Assembly: GCA_964448675.1 (NCBI GenBank)
Contig: CAYUZU010000018.1
Span: 1-64,000, forward strand
Direction of reading: 5' to 3'
Length of the DNA stretch: 64,000 nucleotides
Source: CAYUZU01 sp964448675
Lineage (GTDB): Bacteria > Planctomycetota > Phycisphaerae > UBA1845 > Fen-1342
Shown here: positions 33,125 through 41,077 of the stretch, in pieces
Layout of the letters: the number at the start of each line of letters is the position of its first letter
How positions within the stretch are numbered: position 1 is the stretch's first letter
Notes under the pieces: model-generated
What the model was told of the DNA's origin: nothing
Databases searched by the model: none
What the model saw: the letters and a program-made list of their open reading frames with translations, nothing else
Translations under genes and position numbers: made by a program

Positions 33125-35059
33125 ATGAGTGACCGAGAGATCATCGTCGGTATCGATTTGGGCACGACGTTCTCGCTCGTCGCCGTTGCAGATGAACGCG
33201 GCCCGCGCATCATCCGCGACGCCAGCGGTGAAGGCCGCTTCCCGTCGGTGATCGGCATCACGCCAAGCGTCGACGGCGAACAGCCCCGCGTAACACTCGG
33301 CTGGGAAGCCCGCGCGCACGCCATCGAGAATGCACGGTCGACGGTCTATTCAGTCAAGCGGCTTATCGGCAAGGGCCTCGACGATATCCACAACGAACTG
33401 CCGTTCCTCAGCTACGCGGTCGCGTCCGGGCCGCGCGACACGGTGCAGATCGACATCAATGGGCGGCGCTATTCCCCGGAGGAAATCTCGTCACTCGTGC
33501 TGCGGGCGTTGCGCGACCAGGCCGAGCAAACCCTCGGCCAGCCGGTACGCAAAGCCGTGATCACGGTGCCGGCGTACTTCGACGACGCGCAGCGGCAAGC
33601 CACGCGCGACGCCGGCCAGGCCGCCGGCCTCGAAGTCGTGCGCATCATCAACGAGCCAACCGCCGCCGCGCTCGCTTACGGCATCGGCGTGCGTACGCCA
33701 CAGGCGTCAACATCCAGCGGTCCCGTCGCACTGCCGATGGCTGGCTGCGGTACGGACACGGCGGGCGCGACGGCCGATGGCCAGGTCGTTGCGGTGTATG
33801 ACCTCGGCGGTGGTACGTTCGACGTATCAATCCTCCGGCTGGAGGAGGGCGTGTTTCAGGTACTCAGCACCGCGGGCGACACGCATCTCGGCGGCGATGA
33901 CTTTGACCGGGCCATCATCACGCTGGTCACCGACGAAGTCCGCGAGCGATTCGACGTCGGCATCAGCGCGCCCGCCACCAAGCAGGCGCTCCGCACGCTC
34001 GCCGAAGCCGTCAAGATCCGCCTTGGTGACGAGCCACAGGCGTCGATCGAACTCGACCTCGGTCAGGGACGCACCTATCAGCGCGCGATCACGCGCGCGG
34101 AGTTCGACACGCTCACCGCACCACTCGTCGAGCGCACCATCGAGCGCTGCAAACAGGCGCTGCGCGACGCCGGTCTCGACGTCGACGACGTGCAGCAGGC
34201 CATTCTGGTCGGCGGCTCGTCGCGGATGGCCGCCGTCCGTCGGCGCGTGGCCGAGTACTTCGGACGCGAGCCGTACACCGCGCTGGACCCCGATGAAGTC
34301 GTGGCGCTCGGCGCGGCGCTGCAGGCGTCGGTGCTGGCCGGCGCGAAGATGGACATGCTGCTGCTCGATGTGACGCCGTTGTCACTCGGCATCGAGACGA
34401 TGGGCGGAGCGATGGGCAAGCTCATCCTGCGCAATACCACGATCCCATGTCGCGCAACGGAGATGTTCACCACCTTTGTCGACGGGCAAACCGCCATCAA
34501 GATCAACGTGCTGCAAGGTGAACGCGAGCTCGCCGCGGATTGTCGCTCCCTCGGCGAATTCGAGCTGCGCGGCATCCCCCCCATGCCCGCCGGCATGCCC
34601 AAGGTCGAGGTCGAGTTTCTGCTCGACGCCAACGGTATTCTCAACGTATCGGCGACCGAGCAGCGCAGCGGACAACGGGCCAGCATTCAGATTGTCCCCA
34701 ACCACGGCCTCACGCGCGACGAGGTCGAGCAGATCACACGCGACAGCGTCGCCCACGGCCGCGATGACATCGACGCCCACCGCCGCATCGATTTGCGCAA
34801 CCAGGTCACGTTCGACCTGCACAAGACCGAGCAGATGCTGGCGCGCGTGGGCGACCAACTGCCAGCCGACGACCGCGACCGCATTCGCGCCGAGATGGAC
34901 ACGCTGCGCAAACTCGCCGACGAAACCGACGATCTCGACGAATTGCACCGCGCACTGACAGCGTTCGGACATCGTACCTTGCGGCTGGCGGAGCTGGGCA
35001 TTCGCGACGCGCTCGTCAGCGGCCAGACCGCCCCCCGCGACGAGGAGCGCTCCGAATGA
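33125..35059 (+). CDS. hscA: Hsp70-type chaperone HscA
   Basis: 644 residues with the Hsp70 ATPase domain (IDLGTTFSLVA, NEPTAAALAYG, VYDLGGGTFDVS, LVGGSSRM) and substrate domain (VTPLSLGIETMGG, NTTIPCRATEMFTT). An insertion of ~25 residues after NEPTAAALAYGIG is unusual. Position between hscB and fdx identifies it as HscA and not general DnaK. It ends overlapping the ferredoxin ATG by 4 bases. Confidence 0.95.
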   Translation: MSDREIIVGIDLGTTFSLVAVADERGPRIIRDASGEGRFPSVIGITPSVDGEQPRVTLGWEARAHAIENARSTVYSVKRLIGKGLDDIHNELPFLSYAVASGPRDTVQIDINGRRYSPEEISSLVLRALRDQAEQTLGQPVRKAVITVPAYFDDAQRQATRDAGQAAGLEVVRIINEPTAAALAYGIGVRTPQASTSSGPVALPMAGCGTDTAGATADGQVVAVYDLGGGTFDVSILRLEEGVFQVLSTAGDTHLGGDDFDRAIITLVTDEVRERFDVGISAPATKQALRTLAEAVKIRLGDEPQASIELDLGQGRTYQRAITRAEFDTLTAPLVERTIERCKQALRDAGLDVDDVQQAILVGGSSRMAAVRRRVAEYFGREPYTALDPDEVVALGAALQASVLAGAKMDMLLLDVTPLSLGIETMGGAMGKLILRNTTIPCRATEMFTTFVDGQTAIKINVLQGERELAADCRSLGEFELRGIPPMPAGMPKVEVEFLLDANGILNVSATEQRSGQRASIQIVPNHGLTRDEVEQITRDSVAHGRDDIDAHRRIDLRNQVTFDLHKTEQMLARVGDQLPADDRDRIRAEMDTLRKLADETDDLDELHRALTAFGHRTLRLAELGIRDALVSGQTAPRDEERSE

Positions 35060-35472
35060 GCGGCCAGAATCCCTACATCGCAGATCACGGCACCCCCCTG
35101 CCGCAGCGCGCCTACACAGTGCGGTTCATCGACGAACAGAAACGCGAGCACCACGTCACCGTCGACCCTGCCCACATCCCCTATGGCACGCATGGCCGGC
35201 CCGGATCGCTGCTCGACATTGCCCTTGCCCATGACATCGAACTCGACCACGCCTGTGGTGGCGTGTGCGCATGCAGCACGTGCCACGTCATCATCCGCAA
35301 CGGCCTCGAGAGCTGCAACGAACCCAGCGACGAAGAAGAGGACGAACTCGACGAGGCCTATGGCGTGACAGCCCAGTCGCGTCTGGCGTGCCAATGTGTG
35401 CCCGACGGCACGCAGGATCTGGTCGTGGAAATCCCTGCCTGGAACCGCAACCTCGCACGCGAAGCCCATTGA
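35056..35472 (+). CDS. fdx: Adrenodoxin-type [2Fe-2S] ferredoxin of the ISC system
   Basis: 138 residues. The cluster ligands follow C-x5-C-x2-C (Cys67, Cys73, Cys76 in HACGGVCACSTC) and Cys112 (SRLACQC), the ISC-ferredoxin pattern. An acidic patch EPSDEEEDELDEAYG follows. It is an electron donor for cluster assembly. The N-terminus carries ~18 extra residues. Confidence 0.96.
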   Translation: MSGQNPYIADHGTPLPQRAYTVRFIDEQKREHHVTVDPAHIPYGTHGRPGSLLDIALAHDIELDHACGGVCACSTCHVIIRNGLESCNEPSDEEEDELDEAYGVTAQSRLACQCVPDGTQDLVVEIPAWNRNLAREAH

Positions 35473-36173
35473 CCCCACCAAGAGCCAACAAGACCGGCAC
35501 CAGCCGCACGCACTGGCTGAGCGACCAGAACCGCCGCGTCGTCCAATGCGTGCGGTGTCCGCGGCTACGCGAGCACTGCGCCACGATTGCCGCGGCAAAA
35601 CGCGCCGCCTATCGCGAGCAGACCTACTGGGGTCGGCCGGTGCCGAACTTCGGCGACGCCAACGCCCGGCTCTTGATTGTCGGGCTGGCACCTGGTGCCC
35701 ATGGGGCCAATCGCACGGGGCGCATGTTCACAGGGGACCGCAGCGGCGACTGGCTGTTTCGCGCCCTGCACAAGGCAGGCTTCGCGAGCCAGCCAACCGC
35801 GGAGCACACCGGGGATGGCCTGCTTCTGCGCGATGCGCTGATCACCGCCGTCTGTCACTGCGCGCCGCCGGCGAACAAACCGACGGCGGAGGAAATCAAC
35901 AACTGCCGCGATTACCTGGCAGAGACGCTGGAGCGCACGCCATGGCGCGTGCTGGTGGCCCTGGGCGGCCTGGCTTGGAAGAACGCGGCCCACTCACTGA
36001 GAATCCGCGTGCCGAAGTTTGGCCATGGTGCGGAGCAAACGCTCCCGGACGGCCGCCGACTCATCGCATCGTACCACCCCAGCCAGCAGAACACGTTTAC
36101 GAAGCGGCTCACCGAACCGATGCTGGACGCAGTATTCGCAGAAGCGCAGGTCAATCTGAGCACTGAGCACTGA
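35469..36173 (+). CDS. Uracil-DNA glycosylase, probable family 5 (UdgB-like, 4Fe-4S)
   Basis: 234 residues if translation starts at the TTG overlapping the fdx stop; no ATG is available nearby. Motif A GLAPGAHGANRTG (72-84) has Ala where other UDGs have a polar catalytic residue, a family 5 mark; SYHPSQQNTF (201-210) is the second motif. Four Cys suitable for a [4Fe-4S] cluster: 27, 30, ~131 and 146. It removes uracil and related bases from DNA. The position as last gene of the ISC operon links a cluster-dependent enzyme with cluster assembly. The stop lies inside a 7-bp repeat. Confidence 0.88.
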   Translation: MTPPRANKTGTSRTHWLSDQNRRVVQCVRCPRLREHCATIAAAKRAAYREQTYWGRPVPNFGDANARLLIVGLAPGAHGANRTGRMFTGDRSGDWLFRALHKAGFASQPTAEHTGDGLLLRDALITAVCHCAPPANKPTAEEINNCRDYLAETLERTPWRVLVALGGLAWKNAAHSLRIRVPKFGHGAEQTLPDGRRLIASYHPSQQNTFTKRLTEPMLDAVFAEAQVNLSTEH

Positions 36174-36177
36174 GCAC
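36157..36177. repeat. 7-bp tandem repeat at the convergent ends of the UDG and pntB genes
   Basis: Three exact TGAGCAC units. They cover the UDG stop codon and reach the pntB stop, only 3 bp away. The reverse complement (GTGCTCA) is related to the TTCAGTG units at 19733. Confidence 0.75.
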
Positions 36178-37856
36178 TACCCACCCTTCAACTCGTTCAC
36201 GATGCCACTGACCATCTTCTTCGCGTCGCCAAAGAGCATCACCGTGTTTTCGTTGAAGAATAGCGGGTTCTGGATGCCGGCGAAGCCCGGGTTCAGCGAG
36301 CGCTTGCACACCATCACCGTGCGTGCCTTGTCGACATCGAAGATCGGCATGCCGGCGATCTGGCTGTCGGGCCGACGCGCGTCGGGGTTGACGACGTCGT
36401 TGGCACCGATGATCAGGGCCACGTCGCACTGGTCCATTTCGCTGTTGAGCTCGAGGTCGGCAAGCTGCTCGTAAGGCACGTTGGCCTCGGCCAGCAGGAC
36501 ATTCATGTGCCCCGGCATGCGCCCCGCCACCGGGTGAACGCCGAACTTCACCTCGATGTCCTTGTCAGCCAGGAGCTGCGCCATCTCGGCCACCGCGTGC
36601 TGCGCCTGCGCCACGGCCATGCCGTACCCGGGGATCACAAACACCTTCTGGGATGCTTCGAGCACCATGGCGGCTTCTTCGGCATCCATCTGCCGCACGG
36701 TCTTGCCTTCCATGGACGTACCGCCAGCCGCCGCGGCATCCTGGCCGAAGCCACCCGCCATGACGTTGAACAGCGAACGGTTCATCGCCTTGCACATGAT
36801 GTTGGTCAGGATGAGTCCGGAAGCGCCCACCAGCGAGCCCGAGATGATCAGCCCCTTGTTCTGGAGCACGAAGCCCGCCGCACACGCCGCCAGCCCCGAA
36901 TACGAGTTGAGCAGCGACACCACCACCGGCATGTCCGCGCCGCCGATGGGAATGGTGATCAACACGCCGAGCACACCGGCAAGCAGAATGAGCAGGATCA
37001 GTTCCCAATGACCGGGCGCCGTCGCCATGACGACGCCAAGCAGCACGGCCACGATCACCAGCACGAGGTTGAGCAGGTGCTGGGCCGGGAAGGTGAGCGG
37101 ATTGCCCATCTTGAGATACTGCTTCCAGTCCATCACGACATTGCCGGCGTCGTCCTTCTTGACGTTGCCCTGGCGGTCCTTGGCGGGCTCCTTGCCGGCC
37201 CACCACAGCGGGATCCACTGGCCGCGCAGCTTGAGGAACGCGATGAAGCTGCCGGTGAACGTCACCATGCCGATCAGCACCGACAATGCGATCGTAATGC
37301 GGGTGTCCATCAGCAGCGTCGACAAGTCGCCGTGCCAGTATTCGGCCATGGCGACGATCGCCGACGCAATGCCGCCGGAACCGTTGAACAGCGCGACCAT
37401 CTCGGGCATGCCGGTCATGGGCACGCGTTTGGCCGCGATCAGGCCGATCAGCCCGCCCACCACGAAGCCCGCGATCACCGTCGCGACGCCACCGGTGGTC
37501 TGGAACATCTCGTCGCTGAACAGCGTGATAAGCACGGCGACGAGCATGCCGAACGAAGCGACCATGTTGCCCTGACGCGCGGTGCGCGGGCTCGACAGCA
37601 TCTTCAGACCAAAGACAAAGAAGATGGCAGCGATCGCGTACAGGACGTTGATCAGGAATTCGAGGCCACTCGTGCGCAGAATGTCCACACCACCGGGGAC
37701 GACCTGCTCGGCGCCGGGCACGACCGCGGGCTCAGCCGCATCGGTCTGTTCAGCGCGCTGGGTGGCCGTCGGGTGGAGCGGAACCGGCTCGTCCTGGGCC
37801 AGCGTGGGCACCGCCAGGACCAGCAACAGGATGCTCAGCGAAAGAAGTATGCGCAT
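36177..37856 (-). CDS. pntB: NAD(P) transhydrogenase subunit beta with N-terminal signal-like extension
   Basis: 559 residues from the ATG at 37856, about 95 longer than E. coli PntB. Residues 1-20 (MRILLSLSILLLVLAVPTLA) look like a signal peptide, followed by a ~45-residue Pro/Ala/Glu linker before the normal start (LEFLINVLYAIAAIFFVFGL). A second extra segment of ~30 polar residues (AKDRQGNVKKDDAGNV) sits between TM helices. The core has nine-plus TM helices (GGADMPVVVSLLNSYSG, MCKAMNRSLFNVMAGGFG) and the C-terminal NADP domain (VIPGYGMAVAQAQHAV). The enzyme couples proton flow to NADPH formation in the inner membrane. Its gene lies 10 bp after pntAB. Confidence 0.95.
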   Translation of the reverse strand: MRILLSLSILLLVLAVPTLAQDEPVPLHPTATQRAEQTDAAEPAVVPGAEQVVPGGVDILRTSGLEFLINVLYAIAAIFFVFGLKMLSSPRTARQGNMVASFGMLVAVLITLFSDEMFQTTGGVATVIAGFVVGGLIGLIAAKRVPMTGMPEMVALFNGSGGIASAIVAMAEYWHGDLSTLLMDTRITIALSVLIGMVTFTGSFIAFLKLRGQWIPLWWAGKEPAKDRQGNVKKDDAGNVVMDWKQYLKMGNPLTFPAQHLLNLVLVIVAVLLGVVMATAPGHWELILLILLAGVLGVLITIPIGGADMPVVVSLLNSYSGLAACAAGFVLQNKGLIISGSLVGASGLILTNIMCKAMNRSLFNVMAGGFGQDAAAAGGTSMEGKTVRQMDAEEAAMVLEASQKVFVIPGYGMAVAQAQHAVAEMAQLLADKDIEVKFGVHPVAGRMPGHMNVLLAEANVPYEQLADLELNSEMDQCDVALIIGANDVVNPDARRPDSQIAGMPIFDVDKARTVMVCKRSLNPGFAGIQNPLFFNENTVMLFGDAKKMVSGIVNELKGG

Positions 37857-37866
37857 TTCTGATCTC

Positions 37867-38199
37867 CTACTTTCGCTTGAACATGGCGAGCATGCGGTCG
37901 GTGACCATGAACCCGCCGACCACGTTGATCGTCGCGAACACCATTGCCAGGAAGCCGAAGACGTAGTTGATCCACGTGCGGCCATCGCCAAAGTCACTCC
38001 CGGCAATCAGCAGCGCCCCCACGATCGTGATGCCTGAGATCGCGTTGGAGCCGGACATCAGCGGCGTGTGCAACGTCGCCGGCACCTTCGAGATGACCTC
38101 GAACCCCAGCAGGATCGCCAGGAGGAAAACCACCAGGTGAACCGCGAGCGGGCCCAGGACGTCCCGCGCCGGTTCGGCTTGTGCGAGTAGTTCCAGCAT
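37867..38199 (-). CDS. pntAB: NAD(P) transhydrogenase subunit alpha, membrane part
   Basis: 110 residues with three TM helices (VHLVVFLLAILLGFEVI, AISGITIVGALLIAG, YVFGFLAMVFATINVVGGF) and HTPLMSGSNAISGI. This is the split-alpha layout (pntAA + pntAB + pntB) known from Rhodospirillum. It lies 2 bp after pntAA. Confidence 0.95.
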   Translation of the reverse strand: MLELLAQAEPARDVLGPLAVHLVVFLLAILLGFEVISKVPATLHTPLMSGSNAISGITIVGALLIAGSDFGDGRTWINYVFGFLAMVFATINVVGGFMVTDRMLAMFKRK

Positions 38200-38201
38200 G
38201 T

Positions 38202-39341
38202 TTAACCCTCACCGCCTGCGAGTGCCTTCTGCGTGGCCTCGTGCTTGACCTGCCCCTCGTGCGTGATCAGCGCGCCCGCGATGATCTCGTCTTCGAGGTC
38301 CAGGTTGAACTTGTCGTCTTTCCAGAATTCGAGCACAAACGTCGTCAGATTCCGCGAGTAGAGCGTGCTGCCGTGCAGCGGCATGTCCGACGGCAAATTG
38401 AGCGGCGCCGCGATCGTGATGCCGTGCTTGACCACGGTCTGGCCCGGCTCGGTCAATTCGCAATTGCCGCCCGCGGTCGCCGCCAGGTCGACGATCACCG
38501 AACCGGGCTGCATGTCCTTGACCATCTGCTCGGTGATGAGCTTGGGCGCCTTGACGCCGCCAATCAGCGCCGTGGTGATGACGACGTCGTTGCCGGCGCA
38601 CTGCTTCGCGATCAGTTCCGCCTGCTTGCGATAGAAGTCCTGCGACAGTTCCTTGGCGTAACCGCTGGCCGTCTGCGCGTCCTCTTCGCTTTCGACGCCG
38701 ACGTACTTGCCGCCGAGGCTCTGGATCTGCTCGGCAACGGCCTTGCGCGTGTCGGTGGCGATAACCGTCGCGCCGAGCCGGCGCGCGGTGGCAATGGCCT
38801 GCAAGCCCGCGACGCCCGCGCCGATCACGAACACCTTGGCGCTGAAGATCGTGCCCGCGGCCGTCATGAACATCGGGAAGTACTTGGGCAAATGGTCGGC
38901 GGCGATGAGCACGGCCTTGTAGCCGGCGATATTGGCCATCGAGCTGAGCGTGTCCATCGACTGCGCCCGCGTGGTGCGCGGAATCGCATCGGTCGAGAAC
39001 GCGGCGATCCTCTTCTCGGCCAGCTTGCGCACGACGTCGGTGTTCTTCACCGGCAGCAGCGTCGTCAGCAGCATCGCCCCCTCACGCATCTGGTCAATCT
39101 GCTCGATTGTCGGCGGCTGCACCATCAGGACGAAGTCCGCGCTGCTCAGCAGCGCGCCCGCGTCGCTCTCGATGGTCGCGCCCACGTCGCGATACTGCTC
39201 ATCCGAGAAAAACGACCGCTCTCCGGCCCCGCTCTGCACGCTGACTGCGACGCCCTTGCCGGTCAGTTTCTTGCACGACTCCGGGACGAGCGCGACGCGT
39301 CGTTCGCCTTCCCGGGTCTCCGTCGGCACTGCAATCTTCAT
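38202..39341 (-). CDS. pntAA: NAD(P) transhydrogenase subunit alpha, NAD-binding part
   Basis: 379 residues from the ATG at 39341 (GAGG upstream). N-terminus MKIAVPTETREGERRVALVPE is the alanine dehydrogenase/PNT signature; the NAD-binding Rossmann motif VIGAGVAGLQAIATARRLGA follows; GSVIVDLAATAGGNCE is in the C-terminal part. Soluble, binds NADH for the pntAB/pntB proton pump. Confidence 0.96.
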   Translation of the reverse strand: MKIAVPTETREGERRVALVPESCKKLTGKGVAVSVQSGAGERSFFSDEQYRDVGATIESDAGALLSSADFVLMVQPPTIEQIDQMREGAMLLTTLLPVKNTDVVRKLAEKRIAAFSTDAIPRTTRAQSMDTLSSMANIAGYKAVLIAADHLPKYFPMFMTAAGTIFSAKVFVIGAGVAGLQAIATARRLGATVIATDTRKAVAEQIQSLGGKYVGVESEEDAQTASGYAKELSQDFYRKQAELIAKQCAGNDVVITTALIGGVKAPKLITEQMVKDMQPGSVIVDLAATAGGNCELTEPGQTVVKHGITIAAPLNLPSDMPLHGSTLYSRNLTTFVLEFWKDDKFNLDLEDEIIAGALITHEGQVKHEATQKALAGGEG

Positions 39342-39473
39342 GGCTTCCTCGCTGTATGGACCCTGCACGTACCCCGCGGTCCATTCGATGTCGGCCTCAC
39401 CATTCTGCGATATGAATGACCCACCCGATTCTAACGCGCCGGCTTACCGCGTAAAGCCGGCCGCCACCCGGCG

Positions 39474-40091
39474 CTACCCGGCGCTGTACAGCGCGTGCTC
39501 GGCAACGTAAGCCGCCACGGCCGGCGGCACGAGGTAGCGGATGGACCGGCCCTGCTGGATGCGGCGGCGAATGTCGGTGCTGGAGATGTCGATCCGCGGG
39601 GTTTCGAGCACGTCCTGCAGCAGCTTGTCGGCGCGTGGCTCGTTGAAGCGCTTCACCAGCGTTCGGCGGTCGGGCACGTCGCGGCCCGGCCGGGCAGCCG
39701 TCACGATGCGGCACGCGTCGACCAGCTCACCCGCCCGGTGCCAGGTGTGCAGTTCGTGCAGACTGTCCATGCCGACGAGCCAGCACACCTCCCCCGCCGC
39801 CCCGGCGGCGGCGGTGAAGTGCTGAACCGTGTGTAATGTGTAGTTGGGCCCGGCCTGCCGCGCTTCCCAGTCGCTGACGGCGAAGTGCTCGTCCCCCGCG
39901 ACGGCAAGCCGACACAGCGCGAGACGATGGGCAGTCTCCGCCAGCTTGCGATCCTGCTTGTGGGGTGGCGTCGCACTGGGGATGAGGAGGATCCGGGCCA
40001 CGTCGAGCTGCTCGGCGACATGGCGCGCGACGACCAGGTGGCCGTGGTGAATGGGATTGAATGACCCGCCAAAGAGCAGGAGGCGATCCAA
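39474..40091 (-). CDS. nadD: Nicotinate-nucleotide adenylyltransferase
   Basis: 205 residues. The nucleotidyltransferase motif GGSFNPIHHGHL at 8-19, PSATPPHK, VGMDSLHELHTWH and the C-terminal ISSTDIRRRI are diagnostic. Catalyses formation of deamido-NAD, feeding the NAD pool used by the neighbouring transhydrogenase; the proximity may be functional or chance. Confidence 0.96.
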   Translation of the reverse strand: MDRLLLFGGSFNPIHHGHLVVARHVAEQLDVARILLIPSATPPHKQDRKLAETAHRLALCRLAVAGDEHFAVSDWEARQAGPNYTLHTVQHFTAAAGAAGEVCWLVGMDSLHELHTWHRAGELVDACRIVTAARPGRDVPDRRTLVKRFNEPRADKLLQDVLETPRIDISSTDIRRRIQQGRSIRYLVPPAVAAYVAEHALYSAG

Positions 40092-40115
40092 GCTGTCTGT
40101 CCTGGGCGTCGCCCG

Positions 40116-40784
40116 TTAGCCGCCCCGAAGCTCGGGGCCGAGACGATCCTCGAGCTTCCGCACCGCTGCGCGAAGCTCCTCTTGTCGCGGATTCATCTTC
40201 AGCGATCGCCGGTAGAAGTGCAACGCGCCACCGAAATCGCCCTGCTCGACACAGCAGTGGCCGAGGGCGGCGGCGGCGGCATGGTGGTAGGGGTTGAGGC
40301 GCAGCGCTTCGCGGGCGCTGTCCGCGGCGGCGGTGTGCTCGTCCTGGGCCATGAGTGCCAAGCCGCGCTGGAAGTGGGCTTCCGCGAAATCCGGCTCTTC
40401 TTCGATGAGAATATCCAGCAGGTGGGTCGCGACGCCACACTCGCCGTTGCGCAGCCGATCGATCGCCTCGGCCAGGTAGCGGACGCCCCGCGCGGTGCCG
40501 CTGTGCATCCAGATCCGCCAGAGCCCCCATTCGGCCAGGGCCGCGACATAGGGGTCATTGTGGTTGAGACACATGGCCAGCAGCGGGCAATCGCGCATGG
40601 AGCCGGACACCCCGACATACAGCACCAGGGCCCGGATCGTCTCGACGTGCGGCGCCGAGAACAGCGACGCGACCGCTTCGGGATGCGGCCGCTCCCGAAG
40701 CAGGCGCTCGAGCATGCGGCGATCCACGCCAACATCGGGCGCGACCGAGTGCAGGACTTGATCAACGGTCGCGTCGGGAATCAC
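40116..40784 (-). CDS. TPR-repeat protein
   Basis: 222 residues if started at the GTG at 40784, which has AGGAG ten bases upstream; a longer frame from 40820 has no such site. TPR units lie in the second half (FAEAHFQRGLALMAQDEHTAAADSAREALRLNP, HHAAAAALGHCCVEQGDFGGALHFYRRSLKMNP). The first half is helical without a known motif. Probably a protein-binding scaffold; 24 bp upstream of nadD on the same strand. Confidence 0.75.
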   Translation of the reverse strand: MIPDATVDQVLHSVAPDVGVDRRMLERLLRERPHPEAVASLFSAPHVETIRALVLYVGVSGSMRDCPLLAMCLNHNDPYVAALAEWGLWRIWMHSGTARGVRYLAEAIDRLRNGECGVATHLLDILIEEEPDFAEAHFQRGLALMAQDEHTAAADSAREALRLNPYHHAAAAALGHCCVEQGDFGGALHFYRRSLKMNPRQEELRAAVRKLEDRLGPELRGG

Positions 40785-40984
40785 AGAACAGCCACTCCTA
40801 CTGGCAGCGGTACAGATCACGTTACATCGTCAAGCCGTCTCAGGTCGGCGGCCGCCCCCGGGAAGTGTGCGGCATTCTCCTGGCAACGCGTCAGAGGCCC
40901 GCATTGCGTCGGCGTAAGGCCCAGGAAGCCATCACACCAAATGCTAGGCATCGGATTTGCCAGGGTCAAATGGAGGTAACTACT

Positions 40985-41047
40985 GTGAAACCCCTCGACC
41001 GGGAGGGCGCAGACCCCGCGCGACCCGGCGTCGCCGGGGGGCCATAA
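40985..41047 (+). CDS. Possible 20-residue small ORF
   Basis: GTG at 40985 is preceded by GGAGGTAACTACT, an unusually good ribosome-binding site for a stretch with no other gene. The peptide is MKPLDREGADPARPGVAGGP. The stop overlaps a GC-rich hairpin. No homologue is known to me; it may be chance. Confidence 0.25.
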   Translation: MKPLDREGADPARPGVAGGP

Positions 41048-41077
41048 TACGCCCGCTCCCCAGCCCCCAGGCCGGTA

